Shown here: in pieces, positions 25,422 through 35,786 of the stretch
How the letters are laid out: each line of letters opens with the position of its first letter
Position numbering within the stretch: the stretch's first letter is position 1
Origin: Croceicoccus sp. YJ47
Lineage (GTDB): Bacteria; Pseudomonadota; Alphaproteobacteria; Sphingomonadales; Sphingomonadaceae
DNA length: 64,000 bases
Assembly (NCBI RefSeq): GCF_016745095.1
Contig: NZ_CP067087.1
Coordinates: 996,501 to 1,060,500, forward strand
Direction: 5' to 3'
Notes under the pieces: model-generated
What the model was told of the DNA's origin: nothing
Database searches by the model: none
Seen by the model: the letters and a program-made list of their open reading frames with translations, nothing else
Made by a program: the position numbers and the translations under genes

Positions 25422-26948
25422 TCAGGCGCCCGGTGCTTCGATCGGCACGACTTCCTCGTCGGTGACGCGCTGCCCGGTCTTCATCACGCGCGGCGCCGCC
25501 ATGCTGGCCAGCACCGGCGCGTCGCGGCCATAGATATCGTCAAAGCTGCGCATCTTGCCGTCGATGTCGCGGGCCATGGTGAAATAGGTGATATACACCG
25601 GCAACTGCTTTTCCAGCGGCACCTTCGTATATTCGCCGCTTCCCGAAATGGCGACGGCCTCGTCCTTGTCCAGCCCGCCGACCGCGATCGCCAGCGTCAG
25701 CGCAAGTTCCAGCGCGCGTTCGGTCCGGATGCACCCGTGCGAAAGCGCGCGCCTGTCCTGCGCGAAGAAATGCTTCGACGGCGTGTCGTGCAGGAAGATC
25801 GCATGCTCGTTCGGCATGTCGAGCTTCATCAGCCCCAGCGCGTTGTTTTCGCCCGGCTGCTGCACCACGATGGTCATGCCGCTCTCGGTCTTGCTCACCT
25901 TGTAACCTTCGCGCGCGGCCTGCGCGGGATTGTTGGACAGGCGCGCGCCCAGCCCCTCGCCCACGACGATGGATTGCGGCACGGTCCAGGTGGGGTTGAA
26001 GATGACGCCCTCGACGATTTCGGGCAAGCTGCGGCGTGGCGGTCGGTCGGTAGGGCGCCCACGACGGCGTAGCTGCGCACGATCTTGTCGTTGACCGTCA
26101 GGCGCAGCTGATACTCGCACGTTGGTCAGCAGATAGCTGCCAGCCCCAGATCCCGGCCCAGCCAGCGCCAACGATCCATGTTCGCCATGATCCGGGCGCG
26201 CTTTTCCTTCTGCGCCGCGTAAACGTCTTCGCCAGCATCTCGCGCAGCGCGACATAATCGGGATGCACGGGTTTGAGCGAATCGAGCGCGCCCGCAATGT
26301 CGCCGGTATCCAGCGCCTCGGTCAGCAAAGGCGCGATCGGCAGCCGGTCGGCATCGGGATCGACCACGAACCATTGGCGGCGCGCATCCATCTCGGTCCG
26401 CCCGTCGCGCAGATCCTGCGCCACCCAGGTGAACACGCGCGTCGCCGTATCGTTGAGCATCTGCGCATCGCCCGAACGGATCGCCGCCTCCAGCATGACC
26501 GGCTCGTAATCGCGGGGGAACAGCCCCTCTGCATCGAGCTTGCGGACATAGGCGAGCAGCGCCTGCGCCTGCGCCGCGGTCCAGTCGGGCGCGACGTCGA
26601 AATGATCGGTCGGAATGTCCTGCACCACCGCTTCGGACCCGAACTCCATCTGCGAGGCGGGGACCGCCTCACGCTTCACCGGGCGGGGGAGCGCCTGCTC
26701 GCCCTCCCCCTGCTGGTCGCGTGCCTGTGCGCGGTCGGGCATCTGCCGGACCTGCAAACCGGCGGCTCGTCGCCCTTTGCTGGCAACAGGTCGCGGGGCG
26801 CGCGGGTTCGCTGCCAGGTTCGCTGCGCGTCCTGCGCCTGCGCGGCGCCGGCACCGGCCCCTGCGGCAAGGGCCAGCGCACCCAGCGCACCGGCCACGAG
26901 GGAACCTGAAATGCGCGAATGTCTCGAAATCAGCGGCAGGCAGGTCAA
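25422..26948 (-). CDS. L,D-transpeptidase, YcbB/LdtD-type, multiply frameshifted
   Basis: Reading leftward from TTG 26948 (AGGAGAG before it) there is a signal peptide (SGSLVAGALGALALAAG...AQAQ), then in a second frame the YcbB-type N-terminal domain (TDHFDVAPDW, LDAEGLFPRDYEP), then LARIMANMDRWRWLGRDLG-type residues in a third, and finally the YkuD domain with IFLHDTPSKHFF and the catalytic SHGCIRTE. At least three to four indels are needed, clustered at 26030-26260 and near 26750. The enzyme would form 3-3 crosslinks in the periplasm. Whether it is dead or badly sequenced cannot be told here. Confidence 0.7.
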
Positions 26949-27199
26949 ATCAACTCTCCTTCGTCGGGCGCCCATGCACCCGGCTCTTCGTGCCTTCCAT
27001 ATCCTCTCATACAGCTTTCGCCATGCTTAATCCGCCCATGCGCGTGCGCGATATTGTCGTGGCCCAGCACCGGTTCGCCCTGCCGATCCCTTGACGTTTG
27101 CGCCATTCTGACCCATCGCCGCATACAAATATCACCGCATTTGCGAAGGCGGCATCCCTGCCGCACCGTTCGCACAGCCAAAACGGGGAAGACACGACC

Positions 27200-29875
27200 A
27201 TGACAGCCGTTGGAAAAGACACCCTGGAAGACCCGCACGACGATGAATGTCGGCGGGCGCGAGATCGCCTATTATTCGCTGAACAAGGCGGGTGAGCAGC
27301 TCGGCGACGTATCGCGCCTGCCCTTCTCGCTCAAAGTCCTGCTCGAAAACATGCTCCGCTTCGAGGATGAGGGCTTCACCGTGGGCCGCGAACATGCGCA
27401 GGCCATCGCCGACTGGCAGAAGAACCCGGTCACGGGGCAGGAAATCCAGTATCGCCCGGCGCGCGTGCTGTTGCAGGATTTCACCGGCGTTCCCTGCGTC
27501 GTCGATCTGGCCGCGATGCGCGATGCCATCGGCACGCTGGGCGGCGACACGTCCAAGATCAACCCGCAGGTGCCCGTGCACCTCGTGATCGACCACTCCG
27601 TCATGGTGGACGAATTCGGCCATCCCAAGGCATTCGAACACAATGTCGAGATGGAGTATCAGCGTAATGCCGAGCGTTACGACTTCCTGAAATGGGGCGC
27701 GAAAAGCCTCGACAATTTCAAGGCGGTTCCTCCCGGCACCGGCATCTGCCACCAGGTGAACCTCGAACATATCGGCCAGGGCGTCTGGACGAGCCAGGAT
27801 GAAAGCGGCGTCACCGTCGCCTATCCCGACACCTGCGTCGGCACCGATTCGCACACCACCATGATCAACGGCCTCGGCGTGCTGGGCTGGGGCGTCGGCG
27901 GGATCGAGGCGGAGGCCGCCATGCTCGGCCAGCCGGTCTCGATGCTCATTCCCGAAGTCGTCGGCTTCAAGCTGACCGGCAAGATGGCCGAGGGCATCAC
28001 CGCGACCGATCTCGTCCTTACCTGCGTGCAGATGCTGCGCGCGAAGGGCGTCGTCGGCAAGTTCGTCGAATTCTACGGGCCGGGCCTCGCCTCGCTCAGC
28101 CTCGCCGACCGTGCGACCATCGCCAACATGGCGCCGGAATATGGCGCGACCTGCGGCTTCTTCGGCATCGACGACAAGACGCTCGAATATCTGCGCCTGA
28201 CCGGCCGCGAAGAGGAGGACATCGCCCTCGTCGAGGCCTATGCCCGCGAACAGGGGCTGTGGGCCGATCCGGCGAACCCGGACCCTGTGTTCTCCGACAC
28301 GCTGGAACTCGACATGGGGCAGGTCGTCCCCTCGCTCGCAGGTCCCAAGCGCCCGCAGGACAAGGTCGCGCTCGACAAGGTGGACGAGCTGTTCAACGCC
28401 GATCTTTCCGACGTCTACAACAAGGCCGCGCCCGAGCGCGTTGATGTTGAGACGAAGGGCCACGACATCGGCGATGGCGACGTGGTCATCGCCGCCATCA
28501 CGAGCTGCACCAACACGTCGAACCCCAGCGTCCTGGTTGCCGCCTGCCTCGTCGCACGCAAGGCGCATGAAAAGGGCCTGACGCCCAAGCCCTGGGTGAA
28601 GACCTCGCTCGCCCCCGGGTCGCAGGTCGTGACCGACTATCTGGAAAAGGCCGGGCTGCAGGACGATCTCAATGCCATCGGCTTCGATCTCGTCGGCTAT
28701 GGCTGCACCACCTGCATCGGCAATTCCGGCCCGCTGGCCGAGCCGATTTCTGCGGCGATCAACAACAACAATATCGTCGCGGCATCGGTGCTTTCGGGCA
28801 ATCGCAATTTCGAAGGGCGCGTATCGCCCGACGTGCGCGCCAATTTCCTCGCCTCGCCGCCGCTCGTCGTCGCCTATGCGTTGAAGGGCACGGTGACCGA
28901 GGACATCACCACCACGCCGATCGGCACCGACAAGGCGGGCGACGACGTGTTCCTGCGCGACATCTGGCCCACCAATCAGGAAGTCGCCGAGCTGATGAAC
29001 AGCTCGATCGACCGCACGATGTTCCAGGCCCGCTATGCCGACGTCTACAAGGGCGACGACCATTGGCAGAAGATCGACGTCACCGGCTCCGACACGTATC
29101 GTGGCGCGCCGGGTCGACCTATGTGCAGAACCCGCCCTATTTCGAAGGGATGGGCATGGAGCCTGCCCCCATCGCCGACATCCGCGATGCGAAGCCGCTG
29201 GCGATCCTGGGCGATTCGGTCACGACCGACCACATCTCGCCCGCCGGTTCGATCAAGGAAGACAGCCCCGCGGGCCGTTACCTCAAGGAGCATCAGGTCG
29301 CGAAGGCGGACTTCAACTCCTACGGTTCGCGCCGCGGCAATCACGAGGTGATGATGCGCGGCACCTTTGCCAATATCCGCATCAAGAACGAGATGGTGCC
29401 CGGCGTCGAAGGCGGCGTGACCACCTATAATGGCGAGCAGATGGCGATCTACGACGCCGCGATGAAGCACAAGGCTGACGGCACGCCGCTCGTCGTCGTG
29501 GGCGGCAAGGAATATGGCACCGGTTCGTCGCGCGACTGGGCCGCGAAGGGCACGATCCTGCTCGGCGTGCGTGCGGTCATCGTCGAAAGCTACGAGCGTA
29601 TCCACCGCTCCAACCTCGTCGGCATGGGCGTGCTCCCGCTGCAGTTCAAGGACGGCGACACGCGCCTGTCGCTCGGCCTGACGGGAGACGACAGCTTCAC
29701 GATCCTCGGCCTCGACAGCCTGACGCCGGCGCAGGACGTGACCGTGGAAGTGACGCGCCCCTCCGGCGAGACGTTCACCTTCACTGCGAAGTGCCGGATC
29801 GATACCGCCAACGAAATGGAATATTACAACAACGGCGGCATCCTTCACTACGTGCTGCGCAAGCTGGCCGCGTAA
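27200..29875 (+). CDS. acnA: Aconitate hydratase A, two frameshifts
   Basis: TCA-cycle enzyme interconverting citrate and isocitrate. From ATG 27200 (GGGGAAG before it) MTAVGKDTL matches family starts; one extra base near 27229 then leads to [17 protein letters not shown]. The long middle frame carries the 4Fe-4S ligands in [10 protein letters not shown] and [14 protein letters not shown] second indel near 29098 (one base missing in [18 protein letters not shown]) leads to the swivel domain with [13 protein letters not shown] and [10 protein letters not shown]. About 891 codons in all. The normal length and conservation suggest sequence errors rather than decay. Confidence 0.87.
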
Positions 29876-29903
29876 CCCGCGACCACCGCAATCCTCTGCG
29901 ATG

Positions 29904-29934
29904 AAAGGGCGGTCCTTCGGGGCCGCCCTTTTTC
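29904..29934 (+). terminator. Rho-independent terminator after acnA
   Basis: AAAGGGCGG (29904-29912) pairs with CCGCCCTTT, ending in TTTTT at 29929-29933; the loop is TCCTTCGGGG. Confidence 0.9.
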
Positions 29935-30031
29935 GTGGTGCGGTGCAGCGCTCTGCAATTTCCGGATAAAGGCGCTTGCATCCCGGCCCCACTAATGCAA
30001 CCTATTCTCATTAGCATGAATAGGAGATCGC

Positions 30032-30472
30032 ATGCCGTCGTCCGTCATTGCCGCCCGTCCCTTTGCCGAGGCCATGTTTGTCCGGCTTTTCCGTTCGTGG
30101 AGTGCCGCCCGCACCGATGGCGATGTCGCCCGCCACATGCACGATGCCGCGCGACGCTTCATGCTCCCCGCCCATGCGGCGCAGCTTTGCGCCGGGCTGT
30201 TTCAGATGGTGGAGGACAGGCTGGGCCGGGAATTGCGGCCGGAATGCTGTTGCTCGCGCAGCTTTTCGCCCGACGAAAAGGCGTTGATCGCGCTTCTCGC
30301 GAAGGCAGAGGGGGAGGACAGCCGCGATCCGCTCGACCGGTGTGCCCTGTCCGTATGCCGGGCGATCGGCATGGGTGGGAACGAGGCAGTGGCCGCACGC
30401 CGAACGCAGCCGCCATCGATCGCGCCCCGGGCATTCGGAACGCAGGCGAAGGCGGTCCGTCATGGGCTTTGA
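30032..30472 (+). CDS. Conserved hypothetical protein with CCC motif (DUF6628-like)
   Basis: 146 residues, mostly helical, with C-C-C at about 70-72 (RPECCCSRSFSPDE) followed by LIALLAKAEGEDSRDPLDRC. The triple cysteine before a Pro-Asp-Glu helix is a feature I associate with the DUF6628 family of sphingomonads, tentatively. ATG 30032 has a GAATAGGAGA site. The 3' end overlaps the next gene by 11 bases, so they are translated together. Function unknown. Confidence 0.6.
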   Translation: MPSSVIAARPFAEAMFVRLFRSWSAARTDGDVARHMHDAARRFMLPAHAAQLCAGLFQMVEDRLGRELRPECCCSRSFSPDEKALIALLAKAEGEDSRDPLDRCALSVCRAIGMGGNEAVAARRTQPPSIAPRAFGTQAKAVRHGL

Positions 30473-30872
30473 CCTGGCGACGCTCACGCCGCAATACGAC
30501 TTGCGCGCGATCCCGCCCCTGCGCGCCATGATCGTGTGCGCCGTCCGCTATGTGCATGTCGCGCGCATCGGGCAATGTTACTGCCACAAAGGGTTGCAGC
30601 GCTTCCTCGGCACGCAGGCGGCGATCCGCCCGTTTCACTGCTTCTTGTCGGAAGTGGACCAGTACTGGCCCGAACCGGTCGCACTCAACCGCCCCTGCGA
30701 TCCCATGCTCAGCTTTGACGAGGCGCTGCTCGCCGACATGCTCGCGGCCGCGGCGAGCGGCATGCGCGACGGATTCGACCGGATGATATGCGACATGATC
30801 CCGGCGGCGGGACGCCATGCGATGTGGTTCACAGGATGCCGCCTCGTTCGCGCGATGGGCACCGCGGCGTGA
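30462..30872 (+). CDS. Hypothetical protein coupled to the DUF6628-like gene
   Basis: 136 residues beginning MGFDLATLTPQYDL. Cysteines at ICAVRYVHV, GQCYCHKGLQRF, FHCFLS and NRPCDP suggest metal or redox chemistry, with two helical segments at the end. I know no family. The start lies 11 bases inside the previous gene, reading another frame. Because both partners are Cys-rich and coupled, they may act together. Confidence 0.6.
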   Translation: MGFDLATLTPQYDLRAIPPLRAMIVCAVRYVHVARIGQCYCHKGLQRFLGTQAAIRPFHCFLSEVDQYWPEPVALNRPCDPMLSFDEALLADMLAAAASGMRDGFDRMICDMIPAAGRHAMWFTGCRLVRAMGTAA

Positions 30873-30960
30873 CGGCGTCACGGAACAAGGCGCATTCCCG
30901 GCGATTGAGAGAGCGAACTGCGGCCACCCCGGTCCGCGAATTTTCGTGAAGGAACCCGCT

Positions 30961-31362
30961 ATGAAACGTATTGTCGCCCTTGCCTCCGCGCCGCTCCTGC
31001 TTGCCGCATGCGGCGGTAACGATGCCGAGGATCAGAACGCGGCTGCACCCGCCGACACCATGGCGACCGACACCGCGACGATCCCCGCGACCGACCCGAG
31101 CGCGGAAGCCGCACTCGGCATGACCGAAATGCAGTTGATGGATGCCGATCTCGTCGATGCGGCGGGCGAGGATCTCGGCGATGTCGAGGGCGTGGTGCGC
31201 GATGCATCGGGCACGGTCACCGCGCTCAACGTGGAGCGGGACGGCGGGATGGTTGCCGTGCCGCTCGACAGCCTGACCCGGATGGACATCGATGGCGAGA
31301 TGGACGTGCAGACCACGCTTTCGCCAGAGGAGCTGGACGCGCTCGCCCCCACGCCGATGTAA
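30961..31362 (+). CDS. Lipoprotein with PRC-barrel-like domain
   Basis: 133 residues: a lipoprotein leader (RIVALASAPLLLAAC, lipidated Cys at 17), an Ala/Asp/Thr-rich disordered linker (about 18-50), and a small beta-barrel domain (LVDAAGEDLGDVEGVV, ALNVERDGGMVAVPLDSL) typical of PRC-barrel proteins. GAAGGA precedes the ATG. Such proteins sit in the envelope; role unknown. Confidence 0.7.
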   Translation: MKRIVALASAPLLLAACGGNDAEDQNAAAPADTMATDTATIPATDPSAEAALGMTEMQLMDADLVDAAGEDLGDVEGVVRDASGTVTALNVERDGGMVAVPLDSLTRMDIDGEMDVQTTLSPEELDALAPTPM

Positions 31363-31402
31363 GCGGCCCGGCATACGCCAATTGCGGCGACGGGGCCGGG
31401 CG

Positions 31403-32476
31403 TTACGGCTCCGCCCCGCCCTCGCTTTCCGGCGCGTCGGCGAACAATCCGCCCTGCACCGCCCCGCCCGGCGGCGTCAGGCCGAGATGCTGCCACCCCC
31501 GGTCGTTGAGGCACCGCCCCCGCGCCGTCCGCGCGATCAGGCCGAGCTGTATCATGTACGGCTCGACCACTTCCTCGACCGTATCGCGCGGTTCCGACAG
31601 CCCGGCGGCGAGCGTCTCGATCCCGACCGGTCCGCCTTTGTAGATGTCGGCGATCATGGTGAGATAGCGCCGGTCCATCGCGTCGAGCCCCAGCCGGTCC
31701 ACCTCCAGCCGGGTCAGCGCATCGTCGGCGATGGCCTTGGTCACGGTCCTTGCCCCCGCGACGCTGGCGAAATCGCGCACCCGGCGCAGCAGGCGCCCCG
31801 CCACGCGCGGCGTCCCCCGCGCCCGCCGCGCGATCTCGGTCGCCCCGTCCCGGTCGATGTCGAGGTCGAGCAGCCGCGCCGCCCGCGTGACCACCCGCTC
31901 CAGCTCTTCCACGGTATAGAATTGCAGCCGCACCGGAATGCCGAACCGGTCGCGCAGCGGCGTGGTGAGCAGACCCTGCCGCGTGGTCGCACCGACCAGC
32001 GTGAAGGGCGGCAGGTCGATGCGCACCGACCGCGCCGATGGCCCCTCCCCGATGATGAGATCGAGCGCGCGATCCTCCATCGCCGGATACAGCACCTCCT
32101 CGACCACGGGGTTGAGGCGGTGAATCTCGTCGATGAACAGGACGTCGCCCGCTTCCAGATTGGTGAGCAGCGCGGCAAGATCGCCCGATTTCGCAATCAC
32201 CGGGCCGGAGGTGGCGCGAAACCCCACGCCCAGTTCCTTTGCCACGATCTGCGCCAGCGTCGTCTTGCCAAGGCCCGGCGGACCGAAGAACAGCACGTGG
32301 TCCATCGCCTCGCCGCGCGATTTCGCAGCCTCGACGAACACGCGCAGGTTTTCACGCGCGGTCTTCTGCCCCACGAATTCGGCCAGCGATTTGGGCCGCA
32401 GCGCCGCATCGGGATCGTCGGGCAGGCGTTCGGGCGTGTGAATCGGACCTTCGCCCGGCATGTCGTCCATGTTCAT
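31403..32476 (-). CDS. ruvB: Holliday junction branch migration helicase RuvB
   Basis: 357 residues of the AAA+ motor that drives branch migration with RuvA. Visible motifs: LAEFVGQ at the start of the ATPase, Walker [12 protein letters not shown] (about 63-73), Walker B FIDEIHRL, sensor [10 protein letters not shown], arginine-finger region LRDRFGI, and the C-terminal winged helix ([18 protein letters not shown]). It lies 4 bases after ruvA in the same leftward operon. Confidence 0.95.
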   Translation of the reverse strand: MNMDDMPGEGPIHTPERLPDDPDAALRPKSLAEFVGQKTARENLRVFVEAAKSRGEAMDHVLFFGPPGLGKTTLAQIVAKELGVGFRATSGPVIAKSGDLAALLTNLEAGDVLFIDEIHRLNPVVEEVLYPAMEDRALDLIIGEGPSARSVRIDLPPFTLVGATTRQGLLTTPLRDRFGIPVRLQFYTVEELERVVTRAARLLDLDIDRDGATEIARRARGTPRVAGRLLRRVRDFASVAGARTVTKAIADDALTRLEVDRLGLDAMDRRYLTMIADIYKGGPVGIETLAAGLSEPRDTVEEVVEPYMIQLGLIARTARGRCLNDRGWQHLGLTPPGGAVQGGLFADAPESEGGAEP

Positions 32477-32480
32477 GCCA

Positions 32481-33085
32481 TCACCCCGCCGCCCGTTTCA
32501 GTGCGACCCGGACCAGATCGTTCAACCCCGCATCCGCGCCCAGCTCACCCGCCGCATGGGCGACCGCGCTCGCCGCGATGGCCGGCTTGAAGCCCAGGTT
32601 TTCGAGCGCGGATACCGCATCCGCATTGGCGCCACCCACAGGCGCCGCACCGGCCCCGCCCGATACGCCCGGTGCCGCGGCAGCGCGCCGGCCTTGTCCT
32701 TCAATTCATTCACGATGCGGCTGGCCAGTTTCGGACCGACGCCATTGGCGCGCGTCACCATGGCGGCGTCCTGCTGCGCGCAGGCCCGCTGCAATTCGTC
32801 GGTCGCCAGTGCCGACAGGATCGCGAGCGCGACCTTCGAGCCTACCCCCTGCACCGCCGTCAACAACCGGAACCAGTCCCGCTCCGCCCCGCTGGCAAAG
32901 CCGATGAGCCGCATGTCGTTTTCCGACACCTGAAGATCGGTGAACACGGTGCACCCCTCGCCCCGCTCGCCAAGCGTGGACAATGTGCGCGCCGAACAAT
33001 GGACGAGATAGCCCACCCCGCCCACGTCGATAATGGCCCAGTCCATGCCGGTTTCGTCCAGCCTGCCGGAAAGTTTCGCAATCAT
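32481..33085 (-). CDS. ruvA: Holliday junction DNA helicase subunit RuvA, frameshifted
   Basis: Residues 1-133 read [16 protein letters not shown] through the OB-fold, and the two helix-hairpin-helix motifs ([26 protein letters not shown]) that bind the junction. An indel just after LKDKAGALP (around 32680-32700) moves domain III into another frame, where [17 protein letters not shown] and [14 protein letters not shown] complete the RuvB-binding part to TGA at 32481. The total is about 201 codons, as expected. Probably a sequence error. Confidence 0.85.
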
Positions 33086-33145
33086 GGCCGGACGCTAGCG
33101 CACGCGGAACGGGAAGGGAACATGCACGCCCGCGTTTTCCCGGCG

Positions 33146-33646
33146 CTATTTATTGGCCTGTGCGTCCTGCGGCACGTCGTCGTCCGGCCCGAAATAGAGC
33201 GGCGCGCATTCGTCCGCCAGCACGCCGCCCGTGATGGTCAGGTCGTCCTTGTACGCATCGGCGATGAAATCGAGCGTGGAGAGGTGCCGGTCTTCGAAAT
33301 ACATGTCGTGCACGTCGTCCCGGCCCGCGCCGTAAACGATCCGCGTCACCCCGGCCCAGATGCTGGCCATGGTGCACATGCCGCACGGCTGCAAGGTGGA
33401 GTAGAGCGTGGCGCCGCGCATCTGCATGTCGCCCAATGCCTGCCCCGCCGCGCGCATGGCGGTAATCTCGGCATGGGCGGTGGGGTCGCATCCTTCGACG
33501 GTGCGGTTCACCCCGCCCGCGACTTGCATGCCGTCGCGCACGATCAGCGCCGCAATCGGCGTATCGGCGGGATCGGTGCCCTTTTCCCGAATGGCGAGGG
33601 CGAGGGCCTGCCGCATCCATTCGCGGTCCTGTGCGCTATTGTCCAT
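33146..33646 (-). CDS. Nucleoside deaminase (CDA superfamily)
   Basis: 166 residues with the zinc-binding deaminase motifs HAEITAMRAAG (H and catalytic E near 58-60) and PCGMC (near 88-92). It resembles the guanine deaminase/tadA-like branch that has DDVHDMYFED between motifs and a C-terminus ending with acidic residues. Substrate (guanine or other) is inferred from likeness only. The start overlaps the 3' end of ruvC by 11 bases, so it belongs to the ruv operon. Confidence 0.83.
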   Translation of the reverse strand: MDNSAQDREWMRQALALAIREKGTDPADTPIAALIVRDGMQVAGGVNRTVEGCDPTAHAEITAMRAAGQALGDMQMRGATLYSTLQPCGMCTMASIWAGVTRIVYGAGRDDVHDMYFEDRHLSTLDFIADAYKDDLTITGGVLADECAPLYFGPDDDVPQDAQANK

Positions 33647-34112
33647 GCGGTTTCAGATGGGCATGCGCGATCGCCACGGCAAGCGCGTCGGCCGCATCGG
33701 GGCCTGTAACCTTCACGCCGGGGAGCAGCACCTTCAACATCGCCTGCACCTGTTCCTTCTGCGCGGCGCCGGTGCCGACGACGGCTTTCTTCACGATGCG
33801 GGTCGAATGTTCGAACACCGGCACCCGCCCCGCGGCGCAGGCGGCGAGGACGCACCCCCGCGCATGCGCGAGTTTCAGCGTGGATTGCGGGTTCTTGTTG
33901 ACGAAAACCTCCTCCACCGCCGCGACATCGGGGTGATACGCGGCAATGGCGGCGGCGACGCCGTCCTGTATCTGCAACAGACGCTCGGCAATGGGCAGCT
34001 TGGAACTCGTCGGCAATTGCCCGTTGGCGATATGCGACAGGCGCGCGCCCTCCACCCGGACCAGCCCCCATCCGGTGCAGGTCAGCGAGGGGTCCAGCCC
34101 CAATACGATCAT
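33636..34112 (-). CDS. ruvC: Crossover junction endodeoxyribonuclease RuvC
   Basis: 158 residues of the RNase H-fold resolvase that cuts Holliday junctions. Catalytic acids are visible: D7 in LGLDPSLTCTGWG, E67 and E68 region in VAAVEEVFV, and the C-terminal DAADALAVAIAH. Length is normal. It heads the group ruvC-deaminase-ruvA-ruvB, with yebC immediately upstream on the same strand. Confidence 0.95.
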   Translation of the reverse strand: MIVLGLDPSLTCTGWGLVRVEGARLSHIANGQLPTSSKLPIAERLLQIQDGVAAAIAAYHPDVAAVEEVFVNKNPQSTLKLAHARGCVLAACAAGRVPVFEHSTRIVKKAVVGTGAAQKEQVQAMLKVLLPGVKVTGPDAADALAVAIAHAHLKPHGQ

Positions 34113-34152
34113 CGCAGCACGATCATTGGAAGGCGATCATCGAATCGCCCGC

Positions 34153-34902
34153 TTATTCCGCGCCAAGCTTTTCCATGATTTCGTCCGACACTTCGTAATT
34201 GCCCCAGACGGTCTGCACGTCGTCATCGTCGTCGAGCGCGTCGATCAACTTGAAAAGCGTCTGCGCCGGCGCCTCTTCCATGTCGACGGTGATGTTGGGC
34301 TTCCACGCGAGCTTGACCGTCTCGGCCTCGCCCAGCGTCTTTTCCAATGCGCTCGCCACCTCGTGCAGATCGTCCGCCGCGGTCCAGATCTCGTGCTCGT
34401 CCTTGCCCGACTGGATATCCTCGGCGCCCGCCTCCATCGCGGCTTCGAGCACCTTGTCCTCGCCGCCGACGCTGGCGGGATAGACGATCAGGCCAAGCCG
34501 TTCGAACCCGTGGCTGACCGAACCCGACGCGCCCAGATTGCCGCCGTTTTTCGAGAAAGCGGTGCGTACGTTGGTCGCGGTGCGGTTGCGATTGTCGGTC
34601 AATGCCTCGACGATGATCGCGACACCTTGCGGGCCGTACCCTTCGTAGCGGATTTCCTCGTAATCGTCGCCTTCGTTGGCCGATGCCTTGTCGATGGCGC
34701 GCTGGATATTGTCCTTGGGCATCGACTGCGACTTGGCGGCGTTCACGGCGAGGCGCAGGCGCGGGTTCATGTCCGGATCGGGCATGCCCATTTTCGCCGC
34801 CACGGTGATTTCGCGCGAAAGCTTGGAAAACATCGCGGAACGCTTCTTGTCCTGCGCGCCCTTGCGATGCATGATATTCTTGAATTTGGAATGGCCTGCC
34901 AC
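34153..34902 (-). CDS. yebC: YebC/TACO1 family protein
   Basis: 249 residues with the family opening [20 protein letters not shown], the [12 protein letters not shown] segment, [14 protein letters not shown], and [12 protein letters not shown]. Members act on translation of proline-rich stretches and were formerly annotated as regulators. Start codon is GTG 34902 behind AGGAGCGG; this gives the canonical V/M-AGHSKF start. Adjacent to ruvC as in many bacteria. Confidence 0.93.
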   Translation of the reverse strand: MAGHSKFKNIMHRKGAQDKKRSAMFSKLSREITVAAKMGMPDPDMNPRLRLAVNAAKSQSMPKDNIQRAIDKASANEGDDYEEIRYEGYGPQGVAIIVEALTDNRNRTATNVRTAFSKNGGNLGASGSVSHGFERLGLIVYPASVGGEDKVLEAAMEAGAEDIQSGKDEHEIWTAADDLHEVASALEKTLGEAETVKLAWKPNITVDMEEAPAQTLFKLIDALDDDDDVQTVWGNYEVSDEIMEKLGAE

Positions 34903-35040
34903 CAATCCGCTCCTGTCGTCATATTATGGATTGGCGCGGTGCTTAGACCCGTGCCCGTCCCTTCGCAAGGCCGTCGCTTCGCTTGCATGCCGTCCACGCC
35001 CCATGGCTTTATCAAGTCCGCAATATGGAAAAACCTGCCC

Positions 35041-35421
35041 ATGCCGATCCTCGCCATCGACCACGTCAATATCCGCACCCCGGACATGGATGGCACCATC
35101 GCGTTCTTTCGCGACATGCTGGACATGGAAATCACCGCCGCGCCGGGCCGCCGAGTCGAGCATAACGCCTGGCTGCTGGACGAGGCGGGCCGCGCCGTCG
35201 TTCACCTGCTTCGCGAAAAGCCCGACGCCCCGGTCGGCGAGGACAATGGCGCCTTCGATCACGTCGCACTCGAATGCAGCGGGTATGATGCGCTGCTCGA
35301 ACGGCTCGGCCGCAACGGCTATCGCGTGCGCACGAACGAGGTTGCGGAGATCGGCCTGCGCCAGATTTTCGTGCACGAGCCCAATGGCGTGCTGCTCGAA
35401 CTGAATTTCCGCGGGGACTGA
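35041..35421 (+). CDS. VOC family (glyoxalase-like) protein
   Basis: 126 residues with two beta-alpha-beta-beta-beta modules: IDHVNIRTPDMDGTIAFFRDML at the start (metal ligand H8) and FDHVALECSGYDAL, ending with HEPNGVLLELNF (ligand E120). The fold fits glyoxalase/dioxygenase-type metalloenzymes; the substrate is not evident. It reads against the genes on both sides. Confidence 0.85.
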   Translation: MPILAIDHVNIRTPDMDGTIAFFRDMLDMEITAAPGRRVEHNAWLLDEAGRAVVHLLREKPDAPVGEDNGAFDHVALECSGYDALLERLGRNGYRVRTNEVAEIGLRQIFVHEPNGVLLELNFRGD

Positions 35422-35426
35422 CCGCC

Positions 35427-35786
35427 TCAGCGCAGGATGACCGCCGTCCCACTGCACGACACCATCAGCATCGAGCCGTTCTGGCCCAGCACCTCGTAGT
35501 CGATATCCACGCCGACGACGCCATTGCCGCCCAGTTCCAGCGCCTCGGCCTGCATTTCGGACAAGGCTTCCTTGCGCGCGCGGGACAGCACCTCCTCGTA
35601 CTTGCCCGAACGGCCGCCGACGAGGTCGGTGATGGAGGCGAACAGGTCGCGAAACAGGTTCGCGCCCACGATCACCTCGCCCGTGACGATGCCGAGATAT
35701 TCGCGCACCTCGCGCCCTTCGACGACGGCGGTGGTGGTCACCACCATGCCGCCGCCATCGCCGCGATTGCTCCAAGGGTTAGGCAT
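35427..35786 (-). CDS. UPF0145 (YbjQ) family protein
   Basis: 119 residues. From residue 14 it reads as the family core: [34 protein letters not shown]-type region [19 protein letters not shown], and MVSCSGTAV. Family members form pentameric rings of unknown role. ATG 35786 has GGAGCG upstream and overlaps the SDR gene's 3' end; an internal ATG at 35747 would give the bare family length. Confidence 0.85.
   Translation of the reverse strand: MPNPWSNRGDGGGMVVTTTAVVEGREVREYLGIVTGEVIVGANLFRDLFASITDLVGGRSGKYEEVLSRARKEALSEMQAEALELGGNGVVGVDIDYEVLGQNGSMLMVSCSGTAVILR

Noticed and set aside
27132-29063. Minus-strand frame of 643 codons opposite acnA
   Set aside because: Antisense shadow; acnA on the plus strand has complete family motifs.
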